The translations under genes and the position numbers were made by a program. The notes below the pieces were generated by a model. It was not told the origin of the DNA. It was given only the letters and a program-made list of their open reading frames with translations, and made no database searches. Positions 1 through 8,588 of a stretch of 64,000 nt of DNA are shown here, piece after piece. The stretch covers positions 1 through 64,000 of the forward strand of contig JAEXMB010000033.1 of assembly GCA_023444705.1 (NCBI GenBank). Direction: 5' to 3'. The DNA comes from Pseudomonadota bacterium (GTDB lineage Bacteria; Pseudomonadota; Alphaproteobacteria; Micavibrionales; UBA2020). Every line of letters starts with the position of its first letter. The first letter of the stretch is position 1.

Positions 1-204
1 CGTCGTCGCCTCGACAGCGGCGACGATGGCGGTGGTCATGCCGGTAACAGCCGCGGCCTGCGCGGTCGTCGTCGCACCGGCGGCGACTTCGGGTTGGGCC
101 GGCAGTTCACACTGCGCAGAGGCGATACGCGGCATCGCGATAACCAGCGACAGAGCAACCAGTGCGGCACACAACTTACGGCGCGGATACAGGGTATTCA
201 TCAT
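1..204 (-). CDS. Partial exported protein, third member of a tandem T4BSS-linked paralogue set
   Basis: Only the first 68 codons are in the window and the frame is open to the left edge. The product starts with a basic N-region (NTLYPRRK), a hydrophobic core and a signal-peptidase-like site near IASAQC, so export is likely. The Ala/Thr-rich stretch after it resembles the region that follows the membrane anchor in the two genes upstream, which suggests a third copy of the same family. The start is one of two adjacent ATG codons (204 or 201) that overlap the stop of the upstream gene as ATGATGA, a sign of translational coupling. Function unknown. Confidence 0.7.
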   Translation of the reverse strand, partial: MMNTLYPRRKLCAALVALSLVIAMPRIASAQCELPAQPEVAAGATTTAQAAAVTGMTTAIVAAVEATT

Positions 205-1676
205 CTGCTCCCCCTGCTGCGATCAACTGGCACCGGCAGCGGATATTCGTCGGACAAAACAGACACCTGCACAGCCAGCGTCAAGGCCGTGCGTTCGAGC
301 AGCTCGTAATAGTCGCGCAGCTGCATCAGGTACATCGCATTCAGGACGACTTTTTCCATCTGTTGGCGCTCTGACGTGCCGATTTTATCGATGGCATAGG
401 CGCCACTGTTGAAGCGGTCAACCGACATCGCATGCAAAATCTCGCGATAGCTCGGATTATCGGAAAGATCATCGAGAGGCACGCCTGCACCCTGACGCAG
501 GGCGGCCACGAACGAGCATGAACCCGCAGCTGCAGGATCGCCCGTTCCCGAGCCGGTACAATTAGCGCCATCGGGCGTAAAACCACCGGGAACGCGCCAG
601 CCTGCGATAAGGTTGAGGACCGCGCGCGCCGCATTCTTGCGCGCCGCATAGGGGCGGCGCTCGATCCAGTTTTGCTGGCCCGCGCTCTTGGCAATGGCGT
701 CTTCGCTGATAGGTGCCGCGCGCGGGCGGCCCATCATGTTATCAGCCATATGCTCGACTGCCTTCAGGTGACGGTCGTCTTTATCGACAGGAATAGTCAG
801 GGTGTTAAAGATACGGCCCGTGACTTGCGTATCAGCGTTGTAGAATTTTGAGTCAGAGGAACCGCAGTTGTTCTGTCCGCCGTTATCTTTGGGGTTACAG
901 AACAGGGCCTGGAATTCCTGTGCATGGACAGCGACAACCGCAGCAGGGCCGCGCGCGGAAGCGGTGCCGCGCCTATTCAGCGCCACACCGTTTGAATCGT
1001 TTTGCCAAGCACCGCGCATCGCACGCGAAAAAGCATTAGCGCTGCCAAGGCTACCAGCAGACGTTGCGACGGCGCAGGCTTCTTCGCCGGCGGCGTCGGA
1101 TTGGGCGATGGCGCTGCGCGCATCCTGCGTCTGGATTTCAAGCGACGCGCGGGTTTGCTGTTCGGCATCGGTGATGGCGGCGATCTGCTGCGCCTGGTCC
1201 ATGCCAGCGATATTGGCCTGTTCGGTCATCGCCTGCAACGATGGCTTGTAGTTGTAATACCAATAGGTGTCAAACCAGTCGGCGATATCCTGTTCGGCCT
1301 GCTCAAGACGGCTGAACACCGTTTGCACCAGCGTGTCGACCGACATGCTGATATAATTTTCAACGACTTCGGTTGATGCGACCAGCGCCTCGTAATAGGC
1401 ACTCTCAACCGCTGCCGTCAAAAGCGCGGTCGAACCGGGCACCGTGCAAGGGACAGTATTGACGCCGGCACAGCCGCAGGGGCTTGGCAAGACGGGTTGC
1501 AGGGGGGAGCCCGGGATAGGCGGCGTCACACTGTACTGCGCACTGCATGACTGCGTCGATGCCGTCATGCTGTTATAGCCGACCAGAAAGAAGACAATCA
1601 CCAGCACAGCCGAGAAAGTCCGGCGCAACAGGCGGCGCGCGGTCAGTGGCGGTTTATATGAAGGGGCTTTTGCCAT
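201..1676 (-). CDS. Membrane-anchored periplasmic Cys-containing protein, paralogue of the gene upstream
   Basis: 491 residues. One N-terminal membrane segment (about residues 20-36) follows a basic stretch, so the bulk should lie in the periplasm. Cysteines cluster at about 44-77 (including CGC). A conserved motif WFDTYWYYNYKPS at about 134 and a C-terminal block beginning LSDNPSYREI are shared with the 444-residue neighbour, as is a Cys pair in a CNPKDNGGQNNC context. The start ATG overlaps the upstream stop (TGATG) and the stop overlaps the next start, so the three genes form one coupled operon. I do not recognise the family. Its position beside dot/icm genes suggests a secretion-linked surface or periplasmic role, but that is inference from neighbourhood. 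Confidence 0.85.
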   Translation of the reverse strand: MAKAPSYKPPLTARRLLRRTFSAVLVIVFFLVGYNSMTASTQSCSAQYSVTPPIPGSPLQPVLPSPCGCAGVNTVPCTVPGSTALLTAAVESAYYEALVASTEVVENYISMSVDTLVQTVFSRLEQAEQDIADWFDTYWYYNYKPSLQAMTEQANIAGMDQAQQIAAITDAEQQTRASLEIQTQDARSAIAQSDAAGEEACAVATSAGSLGSANAFSRAMRGAWQNDSNGVALNRRGTASARGPAAVVAVHAQEFQALFCNPKDNGGQNNCGSSDSKFYNADTQVTGRIFNTLTIPVDKDDRHLKAVEHMADNMMGRPRAAPISEDAIAKSAGQQNWIERRPYAARKNAARAVLNLIAGWRVPGGFTPDGANCTGSGTGDPAAAGSCSFVAALRQGAGVPLDDLSDNPSYREILHAMSVDRFNSGAYAIDKIGTSERQQMEKVVLNAMYLMQLRDYYELLERTALTLAVQVSVLSDEYPLPVPVDRSRGSR

Positions 1677-3010
1677 CAGTCGCTCCCCTGCCCTTTTTCG
1701 AGCCCTTTGCCGTCGCGCAGCTCGCGCGCCTCAAGCCCCATTTCCGCCGCTAGCATCAGGGCGTAGCGGTCTATCAACTCCAGATGATCGTGCATCTGCA
1801 TAACCTGAAAGGCATTTTGCACCGCCAGTTCGCGGTCTGCGTTGGCGGGGGTGTCGATCTGCTCGACGGAATACTGGCCGTTGCGGAAGCGCTCGCTCAG
1901 CATCGCTTCCATGATTTCCTGATAGGACGGGTTATCCGACAAAAGGTCAGGCGGAATGCCCGCACTGTCGCGGATCGCCGCGATGAAGGCACCGTTGCTG
2001 CCGCTAGGCGCGCGGCGGGCGATTGTGTATTGCAGGGCAGTGTGGATTGTCTGACGTTGTGCGCGCAACTCGTCACGCGCAAGCGCGGCTTGGATACCCT
2101 GAGCTGTATTAAGGCTGGCAGGATTGATGTTGTTGCTGACAAAAGGCTCTGCCACGTTGATCACCAGCGCATCTGCAGCCGCCTTGCGCTGGGCATCGGT
2201 CAGGTCGACGGTATCACGGCTGAAGACAGTCCCCGCAACATCGATGTCGGCATTGACCAGTGCCCCGCCGCCGCTTTGGCACGTATTGATACCGTTATTG
2301 TCAGCAGGGTCGCAATAAACTGCGCGCACCTGATCCCAACGCTCGGCGATATCAGCCGCGGCACCACGCGCTGCCGTGCTGCCGCGCGCGCCGCCGCTGC
2401 GCGGTGCGGCGTCGGCAGGTGCGGCGCGCGCATAGGCGTCGACGATCGCATTGGCGCGCGCGATACCGCCAACGGCAGTGGCGGCCATGCACACTTGCGT
2501 GCTGGGCGCGGCATTGCGCTCGCTTTCGAATTCAAGTTCACCCATCAGGTGATTGGCGCGCAGCACCTCGGCACCATCGCGGAAGGTACTCATAGCGGCA
2601 GCTTGCATGGAATCCATCACGTTGGCCTGTTCGGTCTGGCCCTGCATTGATGGTTTTTCGTTGTAATACCAGAAGGTGTCAAACCAGTCGTCAATGTCCA
2701 TGACGATCTGGCCGAAGCGAATGGTCGCCTGCAGGGCAAAGGCCTCTGCCGCAAGTGCGTATTGCGCATTGATCAGGCCGGTGGCAACCCCGATCTGCGT
2801 GGCCGTCTGCCCCGCAACAACAGCGAAGAGCGCCGATACACTGGTCGGGCCCTGCGCCACGCAAATGCCGCAACTGCAGGCCTGCGCCTCTGCAGGGCAG
2901 GACGTCGCGACACTCATGGTTAGATAGCCAACCGTGATCATCGCCAGAAAAACGGCGACGATGGCGATCTTGCGCCATGATCTGCGTAAATAAGTCCCGG
3001 CTGTGGTCAT
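1676..3010 (-). CDS. Membrane-anchored periplasmic Cys-containing protein, first of three tandem paralogues
   Basis: 444 residues with a single N-terminal membrane segment (about 15-33), then a Cys-rich stretch (SCPAEAQACSCGIC). It shares with the next gene the WFDTFWYYNEKPS motif (about 109), a CDPADNNGINTC pair and the C-terminal LLSDNPSYQEIMEAM block, so the two clearly arose by duplication. The ends are rich in helix-forming residues. It is the promoter-proximal gene of the operon; the 175 bases upstream are A+T-rich and are the likely promoter region. No known domain recognised. The conserved aromatic motif and cysteines argue for a structural periplasmic role rather than an enzyme. Confidence 0.85.
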   Translation of the reverse strand: MTTAGTYLRRSWRKIAIVAVFLAMITVGYLTMSVATSCPAEAQACSCGICVAQGPTSVSALFAVVAGQTATQIGVATGLINAQYALAAEAFALQATIRFGQIVMDIDDWFDTFWYYNEKPSMQGQTEQANVMDSMQAAAMSTFRDGAEVLRANHLMGELEFESERNAAPSTQVCMAATAVGGIARANAIVDAYARAAPADAAPRSGGARGSTAARGAAADIAERWDQVRAVYCDPADNNGINTCQSGGGALVNADIDVAGTVFSRDTVDLTDAQRKAAADALVINVAEPFVSNNINPASLNTAQGIQAALARDELRAQRQTIHTALQYTIARRAPSGSNGAFIAAIRDSAGIPPDLLSDNPSYQEIMEAMLSERFRNGQYSVEQIDTPANADRELAVQNAFQVMQMHDHLELIDRYALMLAAEMGLEARELRDGKGLEKGQGSD

Positions 3011-3134
3011 TACACCCCTGAATTCCCTGACATTGGCGTCATATTCAGCCTATCCTGATAGTGTATCATATTTAGTTAAAATGTGAGATATTTTCAGAAT
3101 ATTAAGGAAAATCAAGGGGCTGAAATCCAGCCCT

Positions 3135-3159
3135 GCCGCCATTTTTTGCAACTGGCGGC
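3135..3159 (-). terminator. Weak hairpin downstream of the TcpQ-like gene
   Basis: A 7-bp perfect stem (GCCGCCA / TGGCGGC) with an 11-base loop lies just past the stop of the TcpQ-like gene, and an outer GGGCTGA / CAGCCC pairing extends it. There is no long T-run directly after it, so it may be a weak terminator or an mRNA-stabilising hairpin. Confidence 0.3.
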
Positions 3160-3185
3160 GGTCATTCAGCCCGGAAAAGCGGAAA

Positions 3186-4409
3186 TCAGTAGCCGACTCC
3201 GTAAGCCTTGACCACCAGCGTGCGGGCCTGCCCGCCTTGCTGGTGCAGTTGCGCATAAGGGCGCGGCTTGGCATTGGCGAAGCGGTCCAGCAGTTGCGAT
3301 GCGGCATCGCTGAAGGTGCCGTCGATGCTCACGCTCTGGCGCAGGCGGTAGTCGTAGTCGATCGACCAGTAAAGATCGACACCCGCGCGGTTGGCCCAGT
3401 CCTGCAAAACGTCGCGCAGAGTCATGCCTGCCTCGGCCTGCCAGCTGGCGGCAGGGGCGCTGACCACAGCGCGCGACGACATCGGCGGGCGCACCACAGG
3501 GGCTGCCGCGCGTGCCGCCGCTGGTGGTGTCGCGGGTGGCGCCATCGTCAGCGCGATCGGGGAGAGGTCTTCGCCGGGTGCGGTTGCCAGTTGCTCGTCA
3601 TTATTAAGCGCGGATGCCGCAACATCGTTTTGCGCGTCGTCCCACTCTGCGGTCATTTGCTCGGCCGCGTTGCGCGGGGGTGCGCCAATGGTCGCCTCGA
3701 CCGGCGTTTCCTCGCGCGAGAGCTGCGAGCGGATGCGCGAGATCAGGCCCGCGGGTTTTTTGCGGCGGATGTCAGCCGTTTCAACTGATGACGGTGCCGC
3801 AGGTACTGCGGGCGGTGTTACCTGCGCCGTTTGCAGCGCGGGTGCGCTTGCACCCTGCTCCATCACCATCAGGACGTTGTCGTCTTGCGTTTCAAAGGTC
3901 AGGCCCTTACTCGCCAGCATATCATGCGCGACGTCGCGCCAGGGCTTGCCGCCCTCCCACGATACGCGCTGGCCGAGATCGACACCCGGTGAAAACGCGA
4001 ATTGATAACCCGGCGGCGCCACCTGTTGCAACGCGATCACCAGCGGCAGGTCGGTGCCAAAACCGCTGAGCATCCCGTCTGCCTGCGCAACAGCAAGTGG
4101 CGCGGCATCGACAGGCGCGGGTGCGTCGATCGGCACGGCAGTGACGGGAATGGTGGCCTGCCCGGCCGCATCGGGCATCATGCCGATGGGCGCAAGGGTG
4201 CTGTCGCTCTGGATTGCGCCACCCGATTGGGGTTGCGCCTGCGGAATACCCGCGCCGCGAATTTCAAAGCCGGCATGTGCCGCCAGCGGCACCAGTACGA
4301 CAGCCACAGCGACCGAGGCCGCAAGCAGGCGCGGCAGGCAGGGGAGCATTTGGGCGGGGCGGCGTGAGGTCATCGGGCGGGCCAGTGCTAAGGACGGGTT
4401 TATGCGCAT
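3186..4409 (-). CDS. TcpQ/PilL-type secretin-associated periplasmic protein
   Basis: The C-terminal 85 residues match the pattern of TcpQ/PilL C-terminal domains: TLRDVLQDWANRAGVDLYW, then a DYDYRL stretch, FSDAASQLLDRFA and the ending TLVVKAYGVGY. A second region in the first third of the protein (from LPLVIALQQVAPPGYQFAF to a VSWEGGKPWRDV stretch) has the same layout, so the protein seems to carry two such domains joined by a Pro/Ala-rich linker. A signal peptide ends near AAHAG. Proteins of this type accompany secretins of toxin-coregulated pili and IncI pilus systems; here it would fit an outer-membrane part of the neighbouring type IVB system. The start is uncertain: ATG at 4409 or 4373 both give a signal peptide and neither has a clear ribosome site. 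Confidence 0.75.
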   Translation of the reverse strand: MRINPSLALARPMTSRRPAQMLPCLPRLLAASVAVAVVLVPLAAHAGFEIRGAGIPQAQPQSGGAIQSDSTLAPIGMMPDAAGQATIPVTAVPIDAPAPVDAAPLAVAQADGMLSGFGTDLPLVIALQQVAPPGYQFAFSPGVDLGQRVSWEGGKPWRDVAHDMLASKGLTFETQDDNVLMVMEQGASAPALQTAQVTPPAVPAAPSSVETADIRRKKPAGLISRIRSQLSREETPVEATIGAPPRNAAEQMTAEWDDAQNDVAASALNNDEQLATAPGEDLSPIALTMAPPATPPAAARAAAPVVRPPMSSRAVVSAPAASWQAEAGMTLRDVLQDWANRAGVDLYWSIDYDYRLRQSVSIDGTFSDAASQLLDRFANAKPRPYAQLHQQGGQARTLVVKAYGVGY

Positions 4410-4570
4410 GTGATGCCGGATTTCTATGACAGAATCCAGCCGCACAGCGGCTTTGCCGAAAGTACACCCGAAAGGCATGGAAAATCAATGCGGTTAGAGC
4501 GTGCTTGACAGGCTTCTTTGATTTTCATATTGTGACTTAATTTTTCAGAATCTACAAAACTGAGCATCCT

Positions 4571-4825
4571 ATGGCCAAAAGCACAAAAACGACGCTCGAC
4601 AAAATCGACTGGGACAGCATCGCAACCGAGCTGCTGGCCACATTCAATGCGGCCAATACGTTGCGCACCACTGCCTATGGCAACGACGACAGACGACACA
4701 ATGCCGAGCTGGCTGTACAGGCCGCGCTTGCGCTTGCGCAAGTCAGCGCCGAAGCCCGCGCCGTGCGCGAAGAAAAAGAGCGCGACAACTTCACGATCAG
4801 CAAACCCAAAGGGCAGCAGGCATGA
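4571..4825 (+). CDS. Small soluble protein, first of a tandem pair
   Basis: 84 residues, no signal peptide or membrane segment. It starts with a short basic stretch followed by KIDWDSIATELLATF and an Ala-rich helix, and ends in a charged helix and ISKPKG. The next gene has the same layout (EIDWDKMAKRL, Ala-rich helix, LSKPAG end), so the two are paralogues. Stop and next start overlap as ATGA. It is transcribed divergently from the TcpQ-like gene and convergently with icmT. No known family. Size and helical character would suit a secretion chaperone or adaptor, which is only a guess from context. Confidence 0.75.
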   Translation: MAKSTKTTLDKIDWDSIATELLATFNAANTLRTTAYGNDDRRHNAELAVQAALALAQVSAEARAVREEKERDNFTISKPKGQQA

Positions 4826-5067
4826 GCAACCCCGTAAAATCAGCCAGCGAGATCGACTGGGATAAAATGGCCAAGCGTCTTGGCCGTGCCTTTGATGATG
4901 CGATGGACGAGGCAGAACAGTATGCGTATTCCGATCAGGATTCCTGCGCGCCGCTGATCGCCGCCAGCAAGGCGGCACAAGCACTGGTCAAAATTTCCGA
5001 ACGCGCGCAGGCGCAAAAGGAAGCGGCTGAAAAGAGCGGCTTTAAACTCTCCAAGCCCGCAGGCTGA
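4822..5067 (+). CDS. Small soluble protein, second of a tandem pair
   Basis: 81 residues, acidic in the middle (DDAMDEAEQ), with the paralogous IDWD motif near the N-terminus and the C-terminal tail GFKLSKPAG. It overlaps the preceding gene by 4 bases, so the pair is probably made in fixed ratio and may form a heterodimer. It ends 17 bases from the convergent icmT stop. No database family recognised; function unknown. Confidence 0.75.
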   Translation: MSNPVKSASEIDWDKMAKRLGRAFDDAMDEAEQYAYSDQDSCAPLIAASKAAQALVKISERAQAQKEAAEKSGFKLSKPAG

Positions 5068-5084
5068 TTTCATTTCAGAAAAGG

Positions 5085-5357
5085 TTAGCGCGAACCGGTG
5101 TCTTGCAGACGGCGGCGGCGTGTCCATATCCATGCCGGACGGTACTTGCCGATCAGCCACAGGCGACCAGCACGCAAGGCAGAGGCGAACGACAGCCCTT
5201 TGCGCTCCAGCACCCAAAACGTCAGAAAAACGCCGATCAGCAAAAACAGCGTCCACAGGCGGAAGTGAACCAGCAGCAGGATGACGAAAAACCCCGCACG
5301 CGCGTCAAAGGCAAAGAAGCGCACGGGCTTCATGGTATTGCGCCAATGCCAGCTCAT
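5085..5357 (-). CDS. icmT: IcmT/TraK-like inner-membrane protein of the type IVB secretion system
   Basis: 90 residues, close to the 86 of Legionella IcmT. The sequence runs MSWHWRNTMKPVRFF, then FDARAGFFVILLLVHFRLWT and a hydrophobic segment, then a basic tail with KYRPAWIW; this layout (R-P-x-R-F-F, D-A-R-A, H-x-R-x-W-T) is characteristic of IcmT. Two short membrane segments are expected. The start at 5357 has a strong GGGGAG ribosome site five bases upstream. It follows dotB by 21 bases and is the last dot/icm gene of the cluster. In Legionella, IcmT is needed for secretion and for pore formation. Confidence 0.85.
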   Translation of the reverse strand: MSWHWRNTMKPVRFFAFDARAGFFVILLLVHFRLWTLFLLIGVFLTFWVLERKGLSFASALRAGRLWLIGKYRPAWIWTRRRRLQDTGSR

Positions 5358-5378
5358 GATACTCCCCTTCCCTTGCCG

Positions 5379-6599
5379 TTAGTTGATTTCAGTGACGACT
5401 GCGTCGTCGTCGTCATCAGTGATGCCAAGCGCCGTCGCGGCGGCCTTGGTACCCTGCGCATAAAGAAGATAGTAGCGGTGTTCGATCAATCCAGCCTCGT
5501 AAGCATCGCGCGCGGATTTTTCCATCGTCTTGCCGTACTTGGGCACCATCGTCATCAGCTCGAACGGCCAGCGGTCGGCAGGCAGGTTGAGCATGCGCTC
5601 GCGGATTTCCTCGGTGAAAGGCATGTATTCGCGCAAGGCCACGCGTCCGCCGCCGATTCTCGGCACCAGCGTCTGCGTAACGATCAGGCGCACGGTTTCC
5701 ATCAGCGAATAGGCGCGCTCGGAGCGCTCGGACGGCTCGAACGTCGAGACCATGCGTCGGATGGTGGCGGCCACACCCGTGGTGTGGACGGTGGCGTAAA
5801 CCGTGTGGCCGGTCTGCCCCGCTTCGATTGCGGCGTTGATGGTTTCGCGGTCGCGCGCCTCGCCCACCATGATGATCTCGGGCTTGCGGCGCAGGGCGTT
5901 GCGCACACCGGCGGCAAAGGTCGGCAAGTGGCGCGGAATTTCCGTCTGCGCGACCAATGATCTGCGCGAGGTGATGGTGTCGTAGGTGAATTCGATCGGC
6001 GCTTCGTACGTCAGCATCTTGCCGCAGCCGTGCGGGCTTTCGATCAGCATGCGGTTGCCAGCGGCCAGCAAGGTCGACTTACCCGAACCGGTCGGCCCCG
6101 TCACCAGCACAAGCCCCTGACGCGGTTTCCAGTTTTCGATGATCTCGGGCTCGATGTTGAGCTGCTTCATCGTGGGCGGCGCCTGCGGCAGGGTACGCAT
6201 GGTGACCTGCACGCCGTCGCGGCCATCGGCCAGAATCGCCGTCATGTTCACGCGAAAGCGCGTGCGCGTGAAACGATCAACCATGATCTCGTAAGACAAG
6301 TCGATGTCCGCACCGCCGGCAAGGATGGCCAGTGCCTCCGTACCATAGAGGCGGGTGAGGATCGCCGTCATGTCGGCGGCGTCAAGCGCGCGGTGCGTGC
6401 CCGGATAAAGCGTGCCGTGAATTTCACAATAGACGGCGCGGTTGGATTGAAATGTGATGTCCGATGCGCCGCGCTTGACGCACCACAGCAGGAACGGGTC
6501 AATGTGATGCTCGAGAAAACGGTCCGGCTCGTTCGGCCAGGTTTCCTTGAGGTCATCGATACCCTTCTTGAGAAGGCTTACCGGTCTGCCGGCTTCCAT
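5379..6599 (-). CDS. dotB: DotB, secretion ATPase of the type IVB system
   Basis: 406 residues (Legionella DotB has 377), a VirB11/PilT-type hexameric ATPase that powers the inner-membrane side of the Dot/Icm machine. Walker A GPTGSGKST is at about 168-176, the Asp-box-like TYEAPIEF at about 197, Walker B IIMVGEARD at about 242 and the His box GHTVYATVHT at about 264. The N-terminal domain holds the expected RGASDITF and FRVNMTAI stretches. The C-terminus ends in an acidic run (DDDDD). The start overlaps the end of dotC by 22 bases, as expected in a dotDCB operon. Confidence 0.95.
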   Translation of the reverse strand: MEAGRPVSLLKKGIDDLKETWPNEPDRFLEHHIDPFLLWCVKRGASDITFQSNRAVYCEIHGTLYPGTHRALDAADMTAILTRLYGTEALAILAGGADIDLSYEIMVDRFTRTRFRVNMTAILADGRDGVQVTMRTLPQAPPTMKQLNIEPEIIENWKPRQGLVLVTGPTGSGKSTLLAAGNRMLIESPHGCGKMLTYEAPIEFTYDTITSRRSLVAQTEIPRHLPTFAAGVRNALRRKPEIIMVGEARDRETINAAIEAGQTGHTVYATVHTTGVAATIRRMVSTFEPSERSERAYSLMETVRLIVTQTLVPRIGGGRVALREYMPFTEEIRERMLNLPADRWPFELMTMVPKYGKTMEKSARDAYEAGLIEHRYYLLYAQGTKAAATALGITDDDDDAVVTEIN

Positions 6600-7870
6600 T
6601 GCTGCGATCCTGTCAGGAATTCAGACGGGCCGGTGATACGCAGCGCGCGATCGCCCACCCGCATGAGGTTTTTGCCGCCGGTCACCCCGCGGTCTTCATG
6701 CATGGCGTAGGGTGCGGAAATCTTGCCCTCTGCCAGCAGGGTCCGGTAACGCACCATACCGTTATAGTCTGACACCAATTGGTTAAGATTGGTTTCAAAG
6801 GCTTCTTCACCCTGATTGTAGCCCGCTGTCCAGCCCTGCTTGACCCAGCTGTTCCATTCCAGCTGTTCCTTGTCATCCTTGGGCCACAAGACACGCGGCG
6901 GCGGCGTGATGTCGGTTTCGTATTCGGGCATCAGATAGGTGCGCCAGTCGCGCGGCGCGGCGACGATCTTCGCCTGCTTGTTGATGTCGAGGATCTGGTC
7001 GGCAACGGCGGCTTCGTTGCCGTCGTTGGTGATGAGGATATTGTCGAGCGATTCGCGCACGATCGGCGGTTCGATCAACAGGCCCGACGGCGCGCGCACC
7101 AAAAGCGCGCGGAAATTGAACACGCCGTCCATGACCTGTTCGTAATCTTCAAGACGTTCGGCCACCTGATACTGGCGCTTGGCAAGGCCGCCGCGCGCGC
7201 CGTACGACAAGGCCGCCTCGCGCTGGGCATCGCGGCGGATGTCGAGGTTGAGCAGTTCTTCCTCCACTTCCGCATCGGTGACGTTATAGGTCGTGCCGTG
7301 CGTCTTGTGGACGTCTTGCAGGCGGTCAAGCTCGGGCGGGGTCGGCTCGTCCGTCACGGTCTGGCGCGGATCGACCACAGTCGCGCGCGCAAAGTTGGTG
7401 ACGTCGCCGTCGCGCTTGGCCTTGTCGGCCAGCTTGTTCGCCTTGTATTGCGGGCTGTCGGGGTTTTTCAGCAGTGCATTCATCTCGTCGGATGAAATCT
7501 CGTCAGGTTGCTGGCCGGGCAGGACCATGCCGGGCGGATAGTAAAAACTCTGCACGCCCTGCGGCGTGACAAAGCCCTGCGGCACCATGATCTGGCCCTG
7601 CCCGTACTGACCTTGCCCGTACTGGCCTTGCATATAGGGCTGTTGCTGGCCGATCTGCTGGCCATAGCCGTATTGCTGTTGCGTGCCGCCCGTCGTCGTG
7701 CCCGATGACGGCGCGCCAAACATCTGCGCGATGGCGCTGGCGTTTGAATTGGGTTGTTGTTGCGTCGTGGTGGTTGTCGTCTGCGCATGGGCAGCCGTGT
7801 GCAGGGCCATCAGGGCGCCCGCCGCGACAATCATGAATGCTGTGCGTTTAACCGCCGGAAGCAGGCGCAT
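6578..7870 (-). CDS. dotC: DotC-like component of the type IVB core complex
   Basis: 430 residues. The central and C-terminal parts carry the features of DotC/TraI(IncI): LLNLDIRRDAQREAALSYG, ARGGLAKR, the RTYLMPEYE block and the GWTAGYNQGEEAF stretch. It should be an outer-membrane-associated periplasmic protein of the DotCDH core. The N-terminus is a signal peptide ending AAHAQ followed by a Thr/Gln/Gly-rich low-complexity region of about 100 residues with YGQGQ repeats. There is no cysteine at the cleavage site, so it does not look like a lipoprotein, unlike Legionella DotC. It overlaps both dotD and dotB in the operon. Confidence 0.9.
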   Translation of the reverse strand: MRLLPAVKRTAFMIVAAGALMALHTAAHAQTTTTTTQQQPNSNASAIAQMFGAPSSGTTTGGTQQQYGYGQQIGQQQPYMQGQYGQGQYGQGQIMVPQGFVTPQGVQSFYYPPGMVLPGQQPDEISSDEMNALLKNPDSPQYKANKLADKAKRDGDVTNFARATVVDPRQTVTDEPTPPELDRLQDVHKTHGTTYNVTDAEVEEELLNLDIRRDAQREAALSYGARGGLAKRQYQVAERLEDYEQVMDGVFNFRALLVRAPSGLLIEPPIVRESLDNILITNDGNEAAVADQILDINKQAKIVAAPRDWRTYLMPEYETDITPPPRVLWPKDDKEQLEWNSWVKQGWTAGYNQGEEAFETNLNQLVSDYNGMVRYRTLLAEGKISAPYAMHEDRGVTGGKNLMRVGDRALRITGPSEFLTGSQQWKPADR

Positions 7871-8381
7871 AGTTCAGCTCGACAACTTTCTGGTCGACAT
7901 CGACCGAAATATCCGCGCGCGTGCCAGCCTGCAGGCCAACGTCGCGCAGCACCTCAACCACCGATTTCTGCTTGGCGATCACATGCACAACCACGGGCGC
8001 GGGCGGCACATCGCCGTTGACGCGGAAGCGATAGCCCGCGCGGTCGGCCAGTTTTTGCGTCAGCGGTTCGATCGGGCCGACCCACTCGACACTGACGCTG
8101 CGGCGCAGTTCCTGCGGTGCGGAGGGCACGGACTGGATGGCGACAGCGGGCGTGCGCGCCTGTTCGACCGACGCCAGCGTTTGCAGCGCAGCCGACGCGC
8201 GGTCGGCGGCGGATGCCAGACGCAGACTGACCGGATCGGGTTCGGCGACCATTTGCTGGTCGACCTTCTGGTTGAAATTCAGCGGCGCGCAGGCAGCCAG
8301 CGTGACGGCGAGCGCGGCGCACGCGACCAGCGCGGCAACGCGGCGGTATGGCAAGAGTGTGACAGCGGTATGTGACGGCAT
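7848..8381 (-). CDS. dotD: DotD-like outer-membrane lipoprotein of the type IVB core complex
   Basis: 177 residues from the ATG at 8381; an upstream in-frame ATG at 8486 would add a tail before the signal peptide and is less likely. The signal sequence ends in a clear lipobox, LAAC at about 28-31, so the protein should be lipidated. Next comes a helical stretch (DRASAALQTLASVEQ) and a C-terminal domain typical of DotD (VEWVGPIEPLTQKLADRAGYRF), which resembles secretin N-domains. In Legionella DotD with DotC recruits DotH to the outer membrane. It overlaps dotC by 23 bases. Confidence 0.92.
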   Translation of the reverse strand: MPSHTAVTLLPYRRVAALVACAALAVTLAACAPLNFNQKVDQQMVAEPDPVSLRLASAADRASAALQTLASVEQARTPAVAIQSVPSAPQELRRSVSVEWVGPIEPLTQKLADRAGYRFRVNGDVPPAPVVVHVIAKQKSVVEVLRDVGLQAGTRADISVDVDQKVVELNYAPASGG

Positions 8382-8588
8382 GACGCCTGCGCTTCCCCTA
8401 ATTTTTACCCTTGTGCAGGCGCGACGCCGTGCCAAAGGCATTTGGCGTGGCTGGCACCGGTCCCCCGACCGGACATCCCCACGCATGAACCTATGTTTTT
8501 TAATTTTATGGGTTTACGCCGCCGCAAGCAAGCCTTTCGCGGACATGATGGCGGCAAAAGTCACAGTGTAATCTGGTAAATGGAAACT

